A DNA stretch of 64,000 nucleotides from CBDHEY01 sp965262305 (GCA_965262305.1 CBDHEY010000001.1:124001-188000); one strand, 5' to 3'; positions 47,684 to 58,239 are shown, counted from the stretch's first letter. Made by a program: numbers and translations. The notes: generated by a model not told the origin, from the sequence alone.

Positions 47684-49393
47684 ATGCTGATTTCTGGCTA
47701 TAAAACTACAGGGATCTTAGGAGAAGGCGGGATGGCGACTGTCTTCAAGGGAGTCCAATTATCCCTAAATCGTGAGGTCGCGATTAAAGTTCTGAAACTG
47801 AGCCTTAAAAATCAGGATGAAATACGTAGCCGATTTCAGCAAGAATCTTTCATCATAGCCCGATTAAACCACCCCAATATTATTCAAGTTATTGATCAGG
47901 GTATCACAGATGAAGGATGCCCTTATTTCATCATGCCATTTATAAAAAGTGTGAACTTAAAGTCGGCTTTTGAAACCGGAAAAATCACAAATAACCGCGC
48001 ACTTGATATCTTTGCACAAGTAGCAAAAGCACTTTCTTATGCTCATAAAAATAATGTAATCCATTGTGATATAAAACCGGAAAACATTCTTGTGGATTTT
48101 GAGGGAAATGTTCGAGTACTCGATTTTGGCATCTCCAAACTAGCTAAAAAAATGTCTAAAAATACTCAAGCAGAGCAAGATTATATCGCTGGATCAGCTT
48201 CTTATATGTCGCCAGAACAGCAGTTGGGAATTTCAAAAGTATCGATCAAAAGTGATATATATTCTCTAGGGGTTGTTATGTATCAGTTTTTTACTAATCA
48301 ACTGCCAAACGGAGGTATCGCTCCCCCCATAAACTTAAATCGAAATACACCAGAACTGATAAGCTCTCTAATCATGAAGTGTTTAGAACGATCACCCTCT
48401 AAACGACCTGAAAACGCAGAACAAATTGTTATTTCCTTGCTTTCTGTTTTAAAAGGCGAGCATATTACTAATGACAAGCGGCGGCGTGCTCAATCGGATG
48501 TTAAAAAGTCTTTTCAACTCTTAGATGTTATCAAAGAAGATCGTTACGGCGCAGTGTATTTATTTGAAGAAAAGACATCTGCAACACATTACATTGTAAA
48601 GAAGAAGCCACTATCACATAATGAAGTTGCCATCACTAAATACTTATCCGAGCTGAACCACAATAATATCGTGAGACAATATGGAACTTCGGAAAATGCA
48701 CGAATATTTATTTCAGTACAGGAATATTGTCGCCGCGGCTCTCTTGCTGAAAGACTTGCACAAAGTTTAGATCTAGAAGAGTTTTATCGGGTTGCGACAG
48801 GCATTGTCGAAGGTTTATGTGCAGCCCATACAAATCATATTGTCCATGGAAACATTCGCCCAAGTAATATTTTGTTCGACGAAAATGATACACCTAAAAT
48901 CGTAGATTTTGGATCGACTGAACACTATGAAAATAGTGATAACAACTGGTATACCAATTTAAACGAGGAATCAGGCAAACTCGCAGACATTTATGCATTG
49001 GGAGTCTTATTTTACGAAATGTTAATGGGCGAAACACCATACAATAAAACAACTTACCTGTTAAAAAAGCATAAATTCTCCCAGTTCCCCAGAAACTTAC
49101 AGACTTTAATAAAAAATATGATGCATAAAGATCCTGCTAAACGTATATCCGAAGTTAAATGGGTTAAGAAAGAATTAGAGGAAATATACGGGGAAGTGGA
49201 AACTGTGGTTAAACCAATTAGTATGCCTATGTTTGTTCAAGAAACGATACAAGAGAGCATCGTTCAAACAAGAAAACCATTTTGGTGGATTTTTGGATTT
49301 GTTTTAGTATTTTTAATTTTGATAAGCATTCAAGGTCATTTTTTGATGACCGGAGACTTGGCAGAATTATTTGATTCCATTTTAAAAAATTAA
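47684..49393 (+). CDS. Ser/Thr protein kinase with a second, degenerate kinase domain
   Basis: Residue numbers are from the ATG at 47684. Domain 1 (6-255) is a complete bacterial eukaryotic-like kinase: glycine loop GEGGMATV (13-20), Lys35, HCD at 127-129 in place of HRD with catalytic Asp129, Asn134 and DFG at 147-149. Domain 2 (about 277-500) keeps the fold (VKKK, VDFG at 407-410, ADIYALGVLFYEMLMGETPY) but has HGN at 388-390 in place of HRD, so the catalytic Asp is Asn. One membrane segment (533-551) anchors the C-terminus. The frame extends to a GTG at 47609 without a ribosome site. No phosphatase gene is adjacent. Confidence 0.88.
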   Translation: MLISGYKTTGILGEGGMATVFKGVQLSLNREVAIKVLKLSLKNQDEIRSRFQQESFIIARLNHPNIIQVIDQGITDEGCPYFIMPFIKSVNLKSAFETGKITNNRALDIFAQVAKALSYAHKNNVIHCDIKPENILVDFEGNVRVLDFGISKLAKKMSKNTQAEQDYIAGSASYMSPEQQLGISKVSIKSDIYSLGVVMYQFFTNQLPNGGIAPPINLNRNTPELISSLIMKCLERSPSKRPENAEQIVISLLSVLKGEHITNDKRRRAQSDVKKSFQLLDVIKEDRYGAVYLFEEKTSATHYIVKKKPLSHNEVAITKYLSELNHNNIVRQYGTSENARIFISVQEYCRRGSLAERLAQSLDLEEFYRVATGIVEGLCAAHTNHIVHGNIRPSNILFDENDTPKIVDFGSTEHYENSDNNWYTNLNEESGKLADIYALGVLFYEMLMGETPYNKTTYLLKKHKFSQFPRNLQTLIKNMMHKDPAKRISEVKWVKKELEEIYGEVETVVKPISMPMFVQETIQESIVQTRKPFWWIFGFVLVFLILISIQGHFLMTGDLAELFDSILKN

Positions 49394-49423
49394 GCTTAAC
49401 CTAAAGGAACCCCTGTTAACACT

Positions 49424-49942
49424 CTACGGGAAAAATTTTAGAAGAAGTGTACTTAATTTATATCTTGTTTCGATTTCCTTTTGTTCTGCCAATAGCCGTC
49501 TCTTATCAATTTTTGGTCCAACGTAGACACGAACCATTTTACCTTTCTCTGTTTCTACATCTCGAGTAAACGCAAGATAACCGTCGGTAACCAATCGATC
49601 TCTAAATTCTTCAGCGTGCTTTTGATGAAGAAAACTCGCAGCCTGAATAACCCAAGAATTAGGCACACCTTTTTTATTTATTGACGGTTTTTCAGGTGTT
49701 TGGTCAACAAGAATTTCATCATCTGGTACAAATATCTCAGCGGCTGATTTCGCCTGCTCTGACACGATTATCTTTTTAGGCGGCTCGATAGAATCAATCT
49801 CCATATGGGGTGCGGACGGGATTTTTGTTTTCTTATCAACGGGCGCGATTCGCTCTTTATCAAACATAACCGGAATAAATATCACCGCTATAGCAAGAAG
49901 TACAATGGCGCCAATTATTCTCTGTTTTAAGCCGTCATCCAT
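49424..49942 (-). CDS. dedD: SPOR-domain division protein DedD
   Basis: A 172-residue inner-membrane protein of the division septum. It has a short cytoplasmic N-terminus, a membrane segment IGAIVLLAIAVIFIPVMF (residues 10-27), a charged linker, and a C-terminal SPOR domain (about 95-172, SWVIQAASFLHQKHAEEFRD start) that binds denuded peptidoglycan. It follows folC directly, the conserved order. The usual next genes cvpA and purF are absent here. Confidence 0.9.
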   Translation of the reverse strand: MDDGLKQRIIGAIVLLAIAVIFIPVMFDKERIAPVDKKTKIPSAPHMEIDSIEPPKKIIVSEQAKSAAEIFVPDDEILVDQTPEKPSINKKGVPNSWVIQAASFLHQKHAEEFRDRLVTDGYLAFTRDVETEKGKMVRVYVGPKIDKRRLLAEQKEIETRYKLSTLLLKFFP

Positions 49943-49944
49943 CT

Positions 49945-51264
49945 TTAATTACTCTGTCTAGACATATTTTCAAAGTGGGTAATAAGTGGGTATAGTTCTC
50001 CCATAAGATAAAAAGATCCAAAAGCCAAGATATCTTGCGTATTATTATTATCGATAAATAGCGTATTGAAAACTGCCTTGGAACTATTAAAAATATTTAT
50101 TCGATCCGCTGATACACCCAACTCCAAGAGTACTTTTTTGAGGTTGTCAGGTTGCTCTGCTCGTTCAATATCTTGCAAACTTACAAGATGCCAGAAATCC
50201 ACCAATTCAAGTAACGGAGCAAAAGATTCTCTATGCTGCTTGTTTTTCATCATAACAACAATAGCATTTAAACCGCTAATTTGATGATTGTATAAGTTTT
50301 TTGCCAATTGTTTTGTGGCTGCAGGATTATGTGCCACATCCAAGACTACCCGTTTGCTATTACACTCTTTTTGGTCAAACCTACCGCGTAATACGGAGTT
50401 TTTCATATGGAACGCTAAGTACTGCTCTGAATATTGGAAATCCAAGATAGTCAATGCTTGGAAAGCAGCCAAAACGCTAGGTATTGGCAATTTAGGCTTC
50501 GGTAAATTATGAAAGGAGACTTTTTTAAGCGCGAGCTGATTCGTATCAATATGTGTAAGATAAACATCGCAGTGGTTGCTTTTTAACAAGTAGCCAAAGT
50601 CAGATTTGATCCAGTACCCTTTAACATCATTAGCTTTGAAGCTTTTCTTTAGCGATTCCGGCGGGTCTTCATCAGCACAAATAGCGGCTATACCATTACG
50701 TAAAATACCAGCTTTCTCGGCACCAATCTCTTCTCTGGTCGAACCGAGCCATTCGGTATGATCAATACCAATTGAGGTAATTATGGCAATATCAGGATCG
50801 ATAATATTTACAGCATCAAGTCGACCACCAAGACCTACTTCCATCAACCAATAATCTATCTCTTTTTGCTGAAAGATATAGTAAGCAGCTAACGTCGAGA
50901 ACTCAAAATATGTCAGGGTAATTTCGTCTCTAGCCAAATTAATTTTATCAAAAGCTTGGCATAGCTCGAGATCTTCAACAGGGAACCCGTTTATTTTGAT
51001 GCGTTCGTTGTATTCAATAATGTGCGGTGAAGTATAAGCGCCTACCGAACAATTATGATCGCATAGAAACTTTTCCAAAGTCGCTACACAGGACCCCTTA
51101 CCATTGGTGCCGGCTACCGTGATTACTTTAGCGCTAGATGAGTCAATACCTAGTCGTTTTGCAACTTCTTGAATACGAGTTAAGCCCAGGTCGATCTCAC
51201 TTGGATGAATTGACTCCATCCAAGTTAACCAATCAGAAAGACTTTTATAATTTGCTGTTTCCAA
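49945..51264 (-). CDS. folC: Bifunctional folylpolyglutamate/dihydrofolate synthase
   Basis: Mur-ligase-like enzyme making dihydrofolate and its polyglutamates. The P-loop is VTVAGTNGKGSCVATLE; the ligase blocks EVGLGGRLDAVNIIDPD and IGIDHTEWLG are clear, and LDVAHNPAATKQL marks the C-terminal domain. The start is TTG at 51264, six bases after accD, with poor ribosome site; the N-terminus LSDWLTWMESIHPSEIDLGL fits the family. Confidence 0.95.
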   Translation of the reverse strand: METANYKSLSDWLTWMESIHPSEIDLGLTRIQEVAKRLGIDSSSAKVITVAGTNGKGSCVATLEKFLCDHNCSVGAYTSPHIIEYNERIKINGFPVEDLELCQAFDKINLARDEITLTYFEFSTLAAYYIFQQKEIDYWLMEVGLGGRLDAVNIIDPDIAIITSIGIDHTEWLGSTREEIGAEKAGILRNGIAAICADEDPPESLKKSFKANDVKGYWIKSDFGYLLKSNHCDVYLTHIDTNQLALKKVSFHNLPKPKLPIPSVLAAFQALTILDFQYSEQYLAFHMKNSVLRGRFDQKECNSKRVVLDVAHNPAATKQLAKNLYNHQISGLNAIVVMMKNKQHRESFAPLLELVDFWHLVSLQDIERAEQPDNLKKVLLELGVSADRINIFNSSKAVFNTLFIDNNNTQDILAFGSFYLMGELYPLITHFENMSRQSN

Positions 51265-51270
51265 CAGTAA

Positions 51271-52128
51271 TTAAGCGATAGGTTGATGAGTCAATTTTGC
51301 GAGAAGTGACGCTATGCGATCTCGAATTTCATGGCGATGTATGATCATGTCAATTGCGCCATGATCTAATAAAAATTCACTCCGTTGAAAACCTTTTGGT
51401 AACTTTTGACGAATCGTCTGTTCGATAATATTTGGACCGGCGAAACCGGCTCGCGCACCAGGTTCTGCAGCATTAATATCACCAAGCAAAGCTAAACTTG
51501 CAGATACCCCACCGTAAACAGGGTCGGTCATAAAAGAGATAAATGGAATGGATTCCATTTTTAATCTTTCGATGACGGCACTGGTCTTAGCCATTTGCAT
51601 AAGTGAAATCAATGCTTCCTGCATACGCGCGCCACCGGTAGCAGAAAAACAGATATACGGCGACCGAGTCTCTAATGCGACTTGAGCAGCACGCGTGAAT
51701 TTCTCGCCCACGACATATCCCATTGAGCCGCCATGAAAAGCAAATTCAAATGCACTAGTGACCACAGGCATGCCTTTTAAATTACCTTTAAAAGCGATTA
51801 ATGCATCTTTTTCGCCGGTTTTCTTTTGCGCAGTAGTTAGGCGATCTTTATACTTTTTGACGTCTTTAAATTTTAATCGATCAATCGGCTCTATATCGGT
51901 ACCAATTTCCTCGCGCCCTTCTTCGTCGAGAAAAATATCAATTCTGCGACGAGCACCAATTCTCATATGATGACCACACTTTGGACAAACATCGAGATTT
52001 TTTTCTAATTCCGGACGATATAAAACGGCTTCACATTTTGAACAAGGTTTCCATAAACCTTCAGGCACACGGCTTGATTTCGCTTCGGAGCGCACCACAG
52101 ACGGAACGATTTTATCTAACCAACTCAT
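51271..52128 (-). CDS. accD: Acetyl-CoA carboxylase carboxyltransferase beta subunit
   Basis: Part of the enzyme making malonyl-CoA. The N-terminal zinc ribbon has four Cys at 29, 32, 48 and 51 (CSKC / CPKC). The carboxyltransferase domain shows [20 protein letters not shown] and [16 protein letters not shown]. It is 285 residues, slightly shorter than some homologues. It lies between trpA and folC, the common gammaproteobacterial order. Confidence 0.96.
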   Translation of the reverse strand: MSWLDKIVPSVVRSEAKSSRVPEGLWKPCSKCEAVLYRPELEKNLDVCPKCGHHMRIGARRRIDIFLDEEGREEIGTDIEPIDRLKFKDVKKYKDRLTTAQKKTGEKDALIAFKGNLKGMPVVTSAFEFAFHGGSMGYVVGEKFTRAAQVALETRSPYICFSATGGARMQEALISLMQMAKTSAVIERLKMESIPFISFMTDPVYGGVSASLALLGDINAAEPGARAGFAGPNIIEQTIRQKLPKGFQRSEFLLDHGAIDMIIHRHEIRDRIASLLAKLTHQPIA

Positions 52129-52153
52129 AGTTTTCTCTTATTGAATTCTTTAG

Positions 52154-52960
52154 TTATAGATCCAACGCTGCGCGCATTGGCTTAATAATATTTGCGAGCT
52201 TCTCACATATTTCTGCGTCGCTGGCTTCTTGGTCTTCACCCATCGCGTTCACCAAAACACTGCCAACAACAACACCATCAGCAACTTGACCAATAGATTT
52301 AGCTGAATCCGCATCCTTAATTCCGAAGCCTACTAGAATAGGTAAGGAAGAATAACCTCGAATAAGCTCAACCTTTTCAACGACAGAATCAATATCGAGA
52401 TGAGCTGCGCCCGTAACTCCTTTCAAGGAAACATAGTAAAGAAACCCACTACTAATATTCGCAATATCTGCAACACGTGATTCTGTCGTCGTTGGCGCAA
52501 TTAACGAAATTGTTTCGACGCCTTGAGATTGCAACAAGGAATTAAAGGACTGGCTTTCTTCTGGCGGTAAATCGACGGTGAGTAGGCCATCAACGCCTAC
52601 CGATTGCGCTAAATCTGCAAAAGATTCGTAACCCAAACGTTCTACTGGGTTCGCATATCCCATCAGAACAACGGGTGTTGTTTGGTCTTGCTTCCTGAAT
52701 TTAGAAACAAGCTCCATAGTGGACTTTAAGCTTATCGCATTTTCTAAGGCACGTTCATGCCCACGCTGAATAACCGGACCCTCTGCCATAGGATCCGAAA
52801 AAGGAACACCTAACTCAATAATGTCTGCGCCACATTCAACAAGTGTTTGCATCGCTTTCAAGGTGACATCTGGGCGAGGATCGCCGTTTACAATATAAGT
52901 AACCAACGCTTTTTTATTTTCTTGTTTTAATCGTGTTAAACAAGCATTAATTCTGTTCAA
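52154..52960 (-). CDS. trpA: Tryptophan synthase alpha chain
   Basis: Converts indole-3-glycerol phosphate to indole plus glyceraldehyde 3-phosphate. Catalytic Glu is in ADIIELGVPFSDPMAEGP and the catalytic Asp in LTVDLPPEE. GFLYYVSLKGVTGA is the phosphate-binding strand region. The start is TTG at 52960 with AAGG upstream. It is 268 residues long and follows trpB after 86 bases. Confidence 0.96.
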   Translation of the reverse strand: MNRINACLTRLKQENKKALVTYIVNGDPRPDVTLKAMQTLVECGADIIELGVPFSDPMAEGPVIQRGHERALENAISLKSTMELVSKFRKQDQTTPVVLMGYANPVERLGYESFADLAQSVGVDGLLTVDLPPEESQSFNSLLQSQGVETISLIAPTTTESRVADIANISSGFLYYVSLKGVTGAAHLDIDSVVEKVELIRGYSSLPILVGFGIKDADSAKSIGQVADGVVVGSVLVNAMGEDQEASDAEICEKLANIIKPMRAALDL

Positions 52961-53046
52961 TATATTTACCTTAAATAATTCTCTTCAACGACACTTTTTT
53001 TTGTGAAAAAGATAGTAATTTGTAGCGCGAATAATCGATCGCTTTT

Positions 53047-54258
53047 TTATAGTTCTATCCCGTCAATCTCTGCTACAGTTAAGATGTCTTTATCACCCCG
53101 CCCCGATAAGTTAACAAGGATAATTTCATCGGGACTCATGGTTTTTGCGAGCTTTTCAGCATAGGCAGTCGCATGACTAGACTCCAATGCCGGCATTATA
53201 CCTTCTACTTGAGTAAGACTGCGGAACCCAGCCATAGCTTCATCATCGTTAATGGCGACATATTTTACGCGGCCCATATCTTTTAACCAAGAATGTTCTG
53301 GACCAACACCGGGATAATCCAACCCAGCTGAAACAGAGTGAGTTTCAATAATTTGGCCGTTTTCATCTTCCATGAGGTACGTACGATTTCCATGCAAAAC
53401 GCCAGGAATACCGTCATTCAAAGGTGCCGCATGCTGACCAGTTTCAACACCGTGTCCACCTGCTTCAACACCATACATTTTAACAGTTTCATCGGTTAAA
53501 AAAGGATGAAACAAACCTATTGCATTTGATCCACCTCCAACACATGCGACTAAAGCATCTGGCAATTTACCCGTCTGATCCAGACATTGCTGTTTTGCTT
53601 CTCGACCTATAACACATTGGAAGTCTCTTACGAGCTGTGGGTAAGGATGAGGGCCTGCCGCAGTGCCAATAATATAGAAAGTATCATCGACGTTGGTAAC
53701 CCAATCGCGCATCGCCTCATTCATCGCATCTTTAAGCGTCTTAGATCCAGACTCCACCGGCACTACTTTGGCACCCAACAGTTTCATTCGATACACATTT
53801 AACGCTTGACGTTTTACGTCTTCTGCGCCCATGTATACGACGCATTCCAAACCCAGTCGAGCGGCAACCGTAGCAGATGCCACACCGTGCTGCCCTGCCC
53901 CAGTTTCGGCAATAACACGCTTTTTGCCCGTAAATTTTGCTAAAAGAGCCTGGCCAATCGTATTGTTTACTTTATGTGCACCAGTATGATTGAGGTCTTC
54001 TCGTTTGAGATAAATTTTTGCACCACCACACTTTTCAGTAAGCCGCTCGGCATAGTAAAGAGGAGATGGTCGGCCTACATAATGGGCTAAATCGCGATCA
54101 AATTCCTGTTGAAATTCTGGATCTTTCTTGGCGGCAGTATATATTTCCTGCAACTGGTCGAGTGCGTGGATCAAGGTTTCCGATACAAATCGCCCACCAA
54201 AAATACCGAAATGCCCTTTTGCATCCGGCTGTGCTGCATAATCAATCTTTTCTGTCAC
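53047..54258 (-). CDS. trpB: Tryptophan synthase beta chain
   Basis: PLP enzyme joining indole and serine. The PLP Lys is in [15 protein letters not shown], the phosphate loop is [12 protein letters not shown], and [16 protein letters not shown] opens the domain. GTG at 54258 is chosen: it gives [18 protein letters not shown], sits four bases after the trpF stop and has GGAG seven bases upstream. The frame opens at a TTG at 54288, but those residues would overlap trpF. Confidence 0.95.
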   Translation of the reverse strand: MTEKIDYAAQPDAKGHFGIFGGRFVSETLIHALDQLQEIYTAAKKDPEFQQEFDRDLAHYVGRPSPLYYAERLTEKCGGAKIYLKREDLNHTGAHKVNNTIGQALLAKFTGKKRVIAETGAGQHGVASATVAARLGLECVVYMGAEDVKRQALNVYRMKLLGAKVVPVESGSKTLKDAMNEAMRDWVTNVDDTFYIIGTAAGPHPYPQLVRDFQCVIGREAKQQCLDQTGKLPDALVACVGGGSNAIGLFHPFLTDETVKMYGVEAGGHGVETGQHAAPLNDGIPGVLHGNRTYLMEDENGQIIETHSVSAGLDYPGVGPEHSWLKDMGRVKYVAINDDEAMAGFRSLTQVEGIMPALESSHATAYAEKLAKTMSPDEIILVNLSGRGDKDILTVAEIDGIEL

Positions 54259-54262
54259 TTCA

Positions 54263-54895
54263 CTACTCCGATTTCGCCTTACTAACAAAGGCTTTTACTT
54301 TCTGCTTATCTTTTATTCCTGGTGAGACTTCTACACCACTACTCACATCGACACCGTAAGGTTCGGTGGCTCGAATCGCTGCCTGAACGTTATCTGGCGA
54401 AAGACCACCCGCTAAAATAATATGATTTCGAGGATTAACCGGAACCTTCTCCCAATTAAAAGACTCGCCAGTACCGCCTGGTATACCAGGTGTATAACTG
54501 TCCAAGAGTATTCCTCGTGCGTCAGGAAACTTCGCTATGTCATCTGCCACGTTTAGGTCATGTTTAACCCTAATCGCTTTGATAAAAGGCCTTTCGAAAC
54601 GAGTACAAAACTCGTTACCTTCATCGCCATGAAACTGCAACAAAGATACAGGCACTTCTCTAAGTAGGCGATTAATTTCACCCTCGTCAGAATTGACCAT
54701 TAGGGCGACCGCAGTCACAAAGGGCCCGCACGCAGCAATAATTTCCCTAGCTAAGCCAAAGTCACTGACGTATCGAGGGCTTTTGGGATAAAAAACCAAA
54801 CCTATGGCATCAACACCGCAGCTGGCAACAAATTCAGCGTCTGAAGGCTTTGTTATACCACATATTTTTACGCGAGTAAGATTGGGAGTGATCAC
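54263..54895 (-). CDS. trpF: Phosphoribosylanthranilate isomerase
   Basis: Catalyses the Amadori rearrangement in tryptophan synthesis. The catalytic Cys is in [13 protein letters not shown] and the catalytic Asp is in [16 protein letters not shown]. The C-terminal [12 protein letters not shown] and [16 protein letters not shown] are the phosphate-binding loops. The start is GTG at 54895. It is the first of trpF-trpB-trpA here; the other trp genes are not in the window. Confidence 0.95.
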   Translation of the reverse strand: MITPNLTRVKICGITKPSDAEFVASCGVDAIGLVFYPKSPRYVSDFGLAREIIAACGPFVTAVALMVNSDEGEINRLLREVPVSLLQFHGDEGNEFCTRFERPFIKAIRVKHDLNVADDIAKFPDARGILLDSYTPGIPGGTGESFNWEKVPVNPRNHIILAGGLSPDNVQAAIRATEPYGVDVSSGVEVSPGIKDKQKVKAFVSKAKSE

Positions 54896-54967
54896 GTATT
54901 TCTAGATTCTTCTTAAAGTGCCAAACCGCCGGATTCTAACAGAAATGCGAAACATAGTGGCAGTTTA

Positions 54968-55813
54968 TTAACCATTTACAAGAAAGTTAGGACCATAATC
55001 CGTCAACGGTAATTCAAATTCTTTTGGATATTGAACATTCACCAGGTATAACCCCTTCGGGCTTGCCGTAGATGGGCCTTTAGTCCTATCGCGCAGCTCT
55101 AAAAGTTGTTTCGCCCAAGATACAGGCTTTGCTCCTCTCCCTATATCTATCATCAAGCCTGAAATGTTTCTTACCATATGGTGCAAAAACGCATTTGCTT
55201 GAATTTCCATTACAATTAATTCGCCAGATAACGCAAAGTTTATTGAATTCACCTCCCTAACGGGACTAGTAGCCTGGCATTGAGAAGCTCGAAATGAAGA
55301 AAAGTCATGTTCACCAACCAGTGCCTTTGAAGCTTCACACATATCCATCAAATTCAATTCGTAAGATGTCCAGGTAACAAGCTCCCTTAAAATCCCTGGT
55401 TTGTTTGGCTGACTAAGAAAAATATATCTATAAGCACGAGAAGTCGCCGAAAATCGTGCATGAAAGTCCCTAGAAACTGATTTTACCCATTTTACGATAA
55501 TACCTGGAGGCAGATAAGTGTTCGCACCTCGCAACCAAGATAGATCATTTCTTTTAGCAAGTGTATCGAAATGAATGATTTGATTGGTTGCATGAACACC
55601 CGCATCCGTTCTGCCCGCACAAACCAACGTAATAGGCTCGTCCGCAACGCGGCTTAACGCTATTTCTAAAGCAGCTTGAACAGTATCCGCGGCCGTTTTT
55701 TGTTTTTGAAAACCATGGAATTCTGTGCCTTGATACTCAATACAGGCTGCGATGCGCTGCATTTCTTCTGGGAAGTCTACCCCATCTTTGATTTCGCAAT
55801 TACGAGTGTACAT
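54968..55813 (-). CDS. truA: tRNA pseudouridine(38-40) synthase
   Basis: Pseudouridine synthase acting on the anticodon stem. The catalytic Asp is in AGRTDAGVHATNQIIHF. CIEYQGTEFHGFQKQ is the start block and FLHHMVRNISGLMIDIG is the conserved C-terminal helix. The N-terminus may begin at 55813 (281 aa) or at the internal ATG at 55762 (264 aa); neither has a strong ribosome site. In this cluster it is upstream of trpF by 72 bases. Confidence 0.94.
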   Translation of the reverse strand: MYTRNCEIKDGVDFPEEMQRIAACIEYQGTEFHGFQKQKTAADTVQAALEIALSRVADEPITLVCAGRTDAGVHATNQIIHFDTLAKRNDLSWLRGANTYLPPGIIVKWVKSVSRDFHARFSATSRAYRYIFLSQPNKPGILRELVTWTSYELNLMDMCEASKALVGEHDFSSFRASQCQATSPVREVNSINFALSGELIVMEIQANAFLHHMVRNISGLMIDIGRGAKPVSWAKQLLELRDRTKGPSTASPKGLYLVNVQYPKEFELPLTDYGPNFLVNG

Positions 55814-55904
55814 GTTTCGCCAACTAAAAAAGACGAGATATTAACGATTCAGATATATAAAGAAAAGTAAACTAAATGATTAGAATAGGAAACGGGTATT
55901 ATGG

Positions 55905-58019
55905 TTATTTAAACTCGAATTTAGAGTACCATTCCACTAGATCATTCAAAGGCATGGGTTTACCAAAATAAAAGCCCTGTACAACCTCACAACCCTCGTT
56001 TTTCAAAAGTTCTGCCTGAGACTTATTTTCGACGCCTTCTGCCACTACAGACATTCCAAGCCCATGAATTATATCAATAATACCAGAAACAAGATTTCGT
56101 GCATTAGGGTCATTTTCGGCGCCATTAACAAAACTGCGATCAATTTTAACAATATCGATAGGTAGGTTCTTTAAATAGCTAAAAGAGGAATAACCTGTGC
56201 CAAAATCGTCAATAGCGATCAGCACGCCCAACTCTTTCAATTTAATAAGTACCTGATCACAACGCTCGCCACTCGCTTCCACCAAATGCCCCTCTGTAAT
56301 TTCCAATACCACATCTTTGGGGTTTAAATTATTTTCTAGTATGGCTGTTCTTAGTGTCGGAACTAAATTTTCATCTCTAAACTGTTTTGGAGATAAATTT
56401 ATACTTGTTTTTATAGAGGAAATTCCATGGCTTTTTAAATATGACGAGTCTTTCATTCCTTGTATTATGGAGATTTTCCCTAGCTCCACAATTAATCCAG
56501 TTTCTTCAGCAATGGGGATAAAATTACCAGGCAAAACCATCCCTTGATTTGGATGACGCCAACGAATTAATGATTCGACACCAATTATTTTCCCTGTGTT
56601 CAGATCAATTTGAGGTTGATAATAGGGAATGAGATGAGATTGCTGTATTGAACGACGTAAATCGTTTTCTACTGCGATGCTTGCGGCGGCATGCTGGTTC
56701 ATTGCATGATTAAAAAAGCAAAAACTGCTCAAACCCTGCGACTTCGCTTCTTGCATTGCCGCATCGGCATGTTTCGTAAGAGTGTCTTCGTCCTCTCCAT
56801 CTTGAGGATAAATGGTGATGCCAATGCTCACTCCCACCTTTAGCTCCATATCTTGTAGCTTAAAAGGTTTATTCATACTGGTCAGTATTTTGTTAACCAC
56901 AATTTTGGCACTTTCGGGCTTTGCCAAGTCTTCCAAAATCACACAAAATTCATCTCCACCAAGTCGCGCAACTAGATCCGTGTCCCTTACTGAATCTTTC
57001 ACTCGTCTAGCAACTTCTTTTAGCAGTTCATCGCCAGCTTGGGCACCTAAAGCATCATTAATATTTTTAAACCTGTCTAGGTCAACAAACAACAATCCGA
57101 ATTTACGCTGGTACCTTTGGCCAATTTTAATTCTTTTTTGGAGCTCTTCACGTAAATAAGCTCTATTGGCTAATCCTGTTAGACTGTCAAACCTAACTGC
57201 TTGAACCAAATTTGCTTCTGCTTTTTTTCTAGCTGAGTTATCTCTCAGTGAAGCAAAGAATAATAACTCCCCTACTTCTTCCAGCTGACGAATGACAAGA
57301 TCTAAACTTATCTTCTGGCCTAACTCATCGATCCCGTCAATCTCTCGATAATTGTCATTTAACAATGTTTCATAAAAGCTTTTTCCTCGATCAATGGTTT
57401 CCATTAACTCTGGAATATACTGTCGAAGGTTCTTTGTCGCTTCATCTAGAGACTGACAATCAAATAGTTGAGCAAAGGATTTATTAATATCTTTAATCTC
57501 GCCAGATCGGTTAAAAATTACAATAGCATCGAACGCAGAATCAAACATTGCTCGCTGATAATTTTCAAGCTGACTAGGGAACTCCGAGTGAGGTAGAGAG
57601 GATTCAGTGTTTTCCTCAAAATAGATAAACGCCAAAATTTCCCCGGCACCTGTAGCAACACTTCGTATTGAGCACGAGAGCAAATTTCGAATATTTTTGG
57701 AAACAGAGACCTTAACGGCTACAGGCCAATTCGTTTTTTCCGCAAACTTGTTTTTTCCTGCAAATAACTCTTGTAATGCGAGATCTAAAGTAGAATCTTT
57801 GTAGCAATCGAGATAATCTTCAACTTTTGCTCCATCAAGATCACTTTTATCTAACCCAGTTAAATCACAAAAAGCGTCATTGCAACGCAAAATTTGATAA
57901 TCTTCATCAACGACCATCACGCCTTTATCAATATGATCCAAAGCGAGAAAACAAAGTTCATGGCTTCGACTGAGAGCAGGGTTTTGCTCATCTTCTTTTT
58001 TATGATCGTTATGCAACAT
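55905..58019 (-). CDS. PAS-PAS-GGDEF-EAL cyclic di-GMP signalling protein
   Basis: A 704-residue cytosolic sensor protein. Two PAS domains (about 25-140, start ALDHIDKGVMVVDEDYQIL; and 150-265, DAIVIFNRSGEIKDINKSF) are followed by GGDEF with an intact RLGGDEFCVIL, then EAL. The EAL signature reads GVESLIRWRHP, ESL instead of EAL, keeping the metal-binding Glu. DDFGTGYSSFSYLKNLPID and KIDRSFV are intact. Both synthase and phosphodiesterase activities are possible; which dominates cannot be read. It sits between truA and fimV, where relatives have no such gene. Confidence 0.93.
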   Translation of the reverse strand: MLHNDHKKEDEQNPALSRSHELCFLALDHIDKGVMVVDEDYQILRCNDAFCDLTGLDKSDLDGAKVEDYLDCYKDSTLDLALQELFAGKNKFAEKTNWPVAVKVSVSKNIRNLLSCSIRSVATGAGEILAFIYFEENTESSLPHSEFPSQLENYQRAMFDSAFDAIVIFNRSGEIKDINKSFAQLFDCQSLDEATKNLRQYIPELMETIDRGKSFYETLLNDNYREIDGIDELGQKISLDLVIRQLEEVGELLFFASLRDNSARKKAEANLVQAVRFDSLTGLANRAYLREELQKRIKIGQRYQRKFGLLFVDLDRFKNINDALGAQAGDELLKEVARRVKDSVRDTDLVARLGGDEFCVILEDLAKPESAKIVVNKILTSMNKPFKLQDMELKVGVSIGITIYPQDGEDEDTLTKHADAAMQEAKSQGLSSFCFFNHAMNQHAAASIAVENDLRRSIQQSHLIPYYQPQIDLNTGKIIGVESLIRWRHPNQGMVLPGNFIPIAEETGLIVELGKISIIQGMKDSSYLKSHGISSIKTSINLSPKQFRDENLVPTLRTAILENNLNPKDVVLEITEGHLVEASGERCDQVLIKLKELGVLIAIDDFGTGYSSFSYLKNLPIDIVKIDRSFVNGAENDPNARNLVSGIIDIIHGLGMSVVAEGVENKSQAELLKNEGCEVVQGFYFGKPMPLNDLVEWYSKFEFK

Positions 58020-58143
58020 TAGTTAACATTTAACATACATATTTTACTTTACTGAATTCTCGCAAGAAAAGAAATGCGTTCACTCGCTGCAAATCATCAA
58101 TAGACGATGAGCCAATTATTTTTATAGAGAATAGTAAAATAAT

Positions 58144-58166
58144 CCGCCTTCTCTCAGTTTAGGCGG
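58144..58166. terminator. Stem-loop between fimV and the GGDEF-EAL gene
   Basis: CCGCCT and AGGCGG pair around an 11-base loop. It lies 113 bases downstream of the fimV stop on the minus strand and may be a second barrier to read-through. Confidence 0.5.
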
Positions 58167-58239
58167 AATGTTAGAAGTTGCAAATTCTAAGAGAAAATGA
58201 AATGTGGTGAGAACGGATTTTTATTAGTTGAAAAGATTC

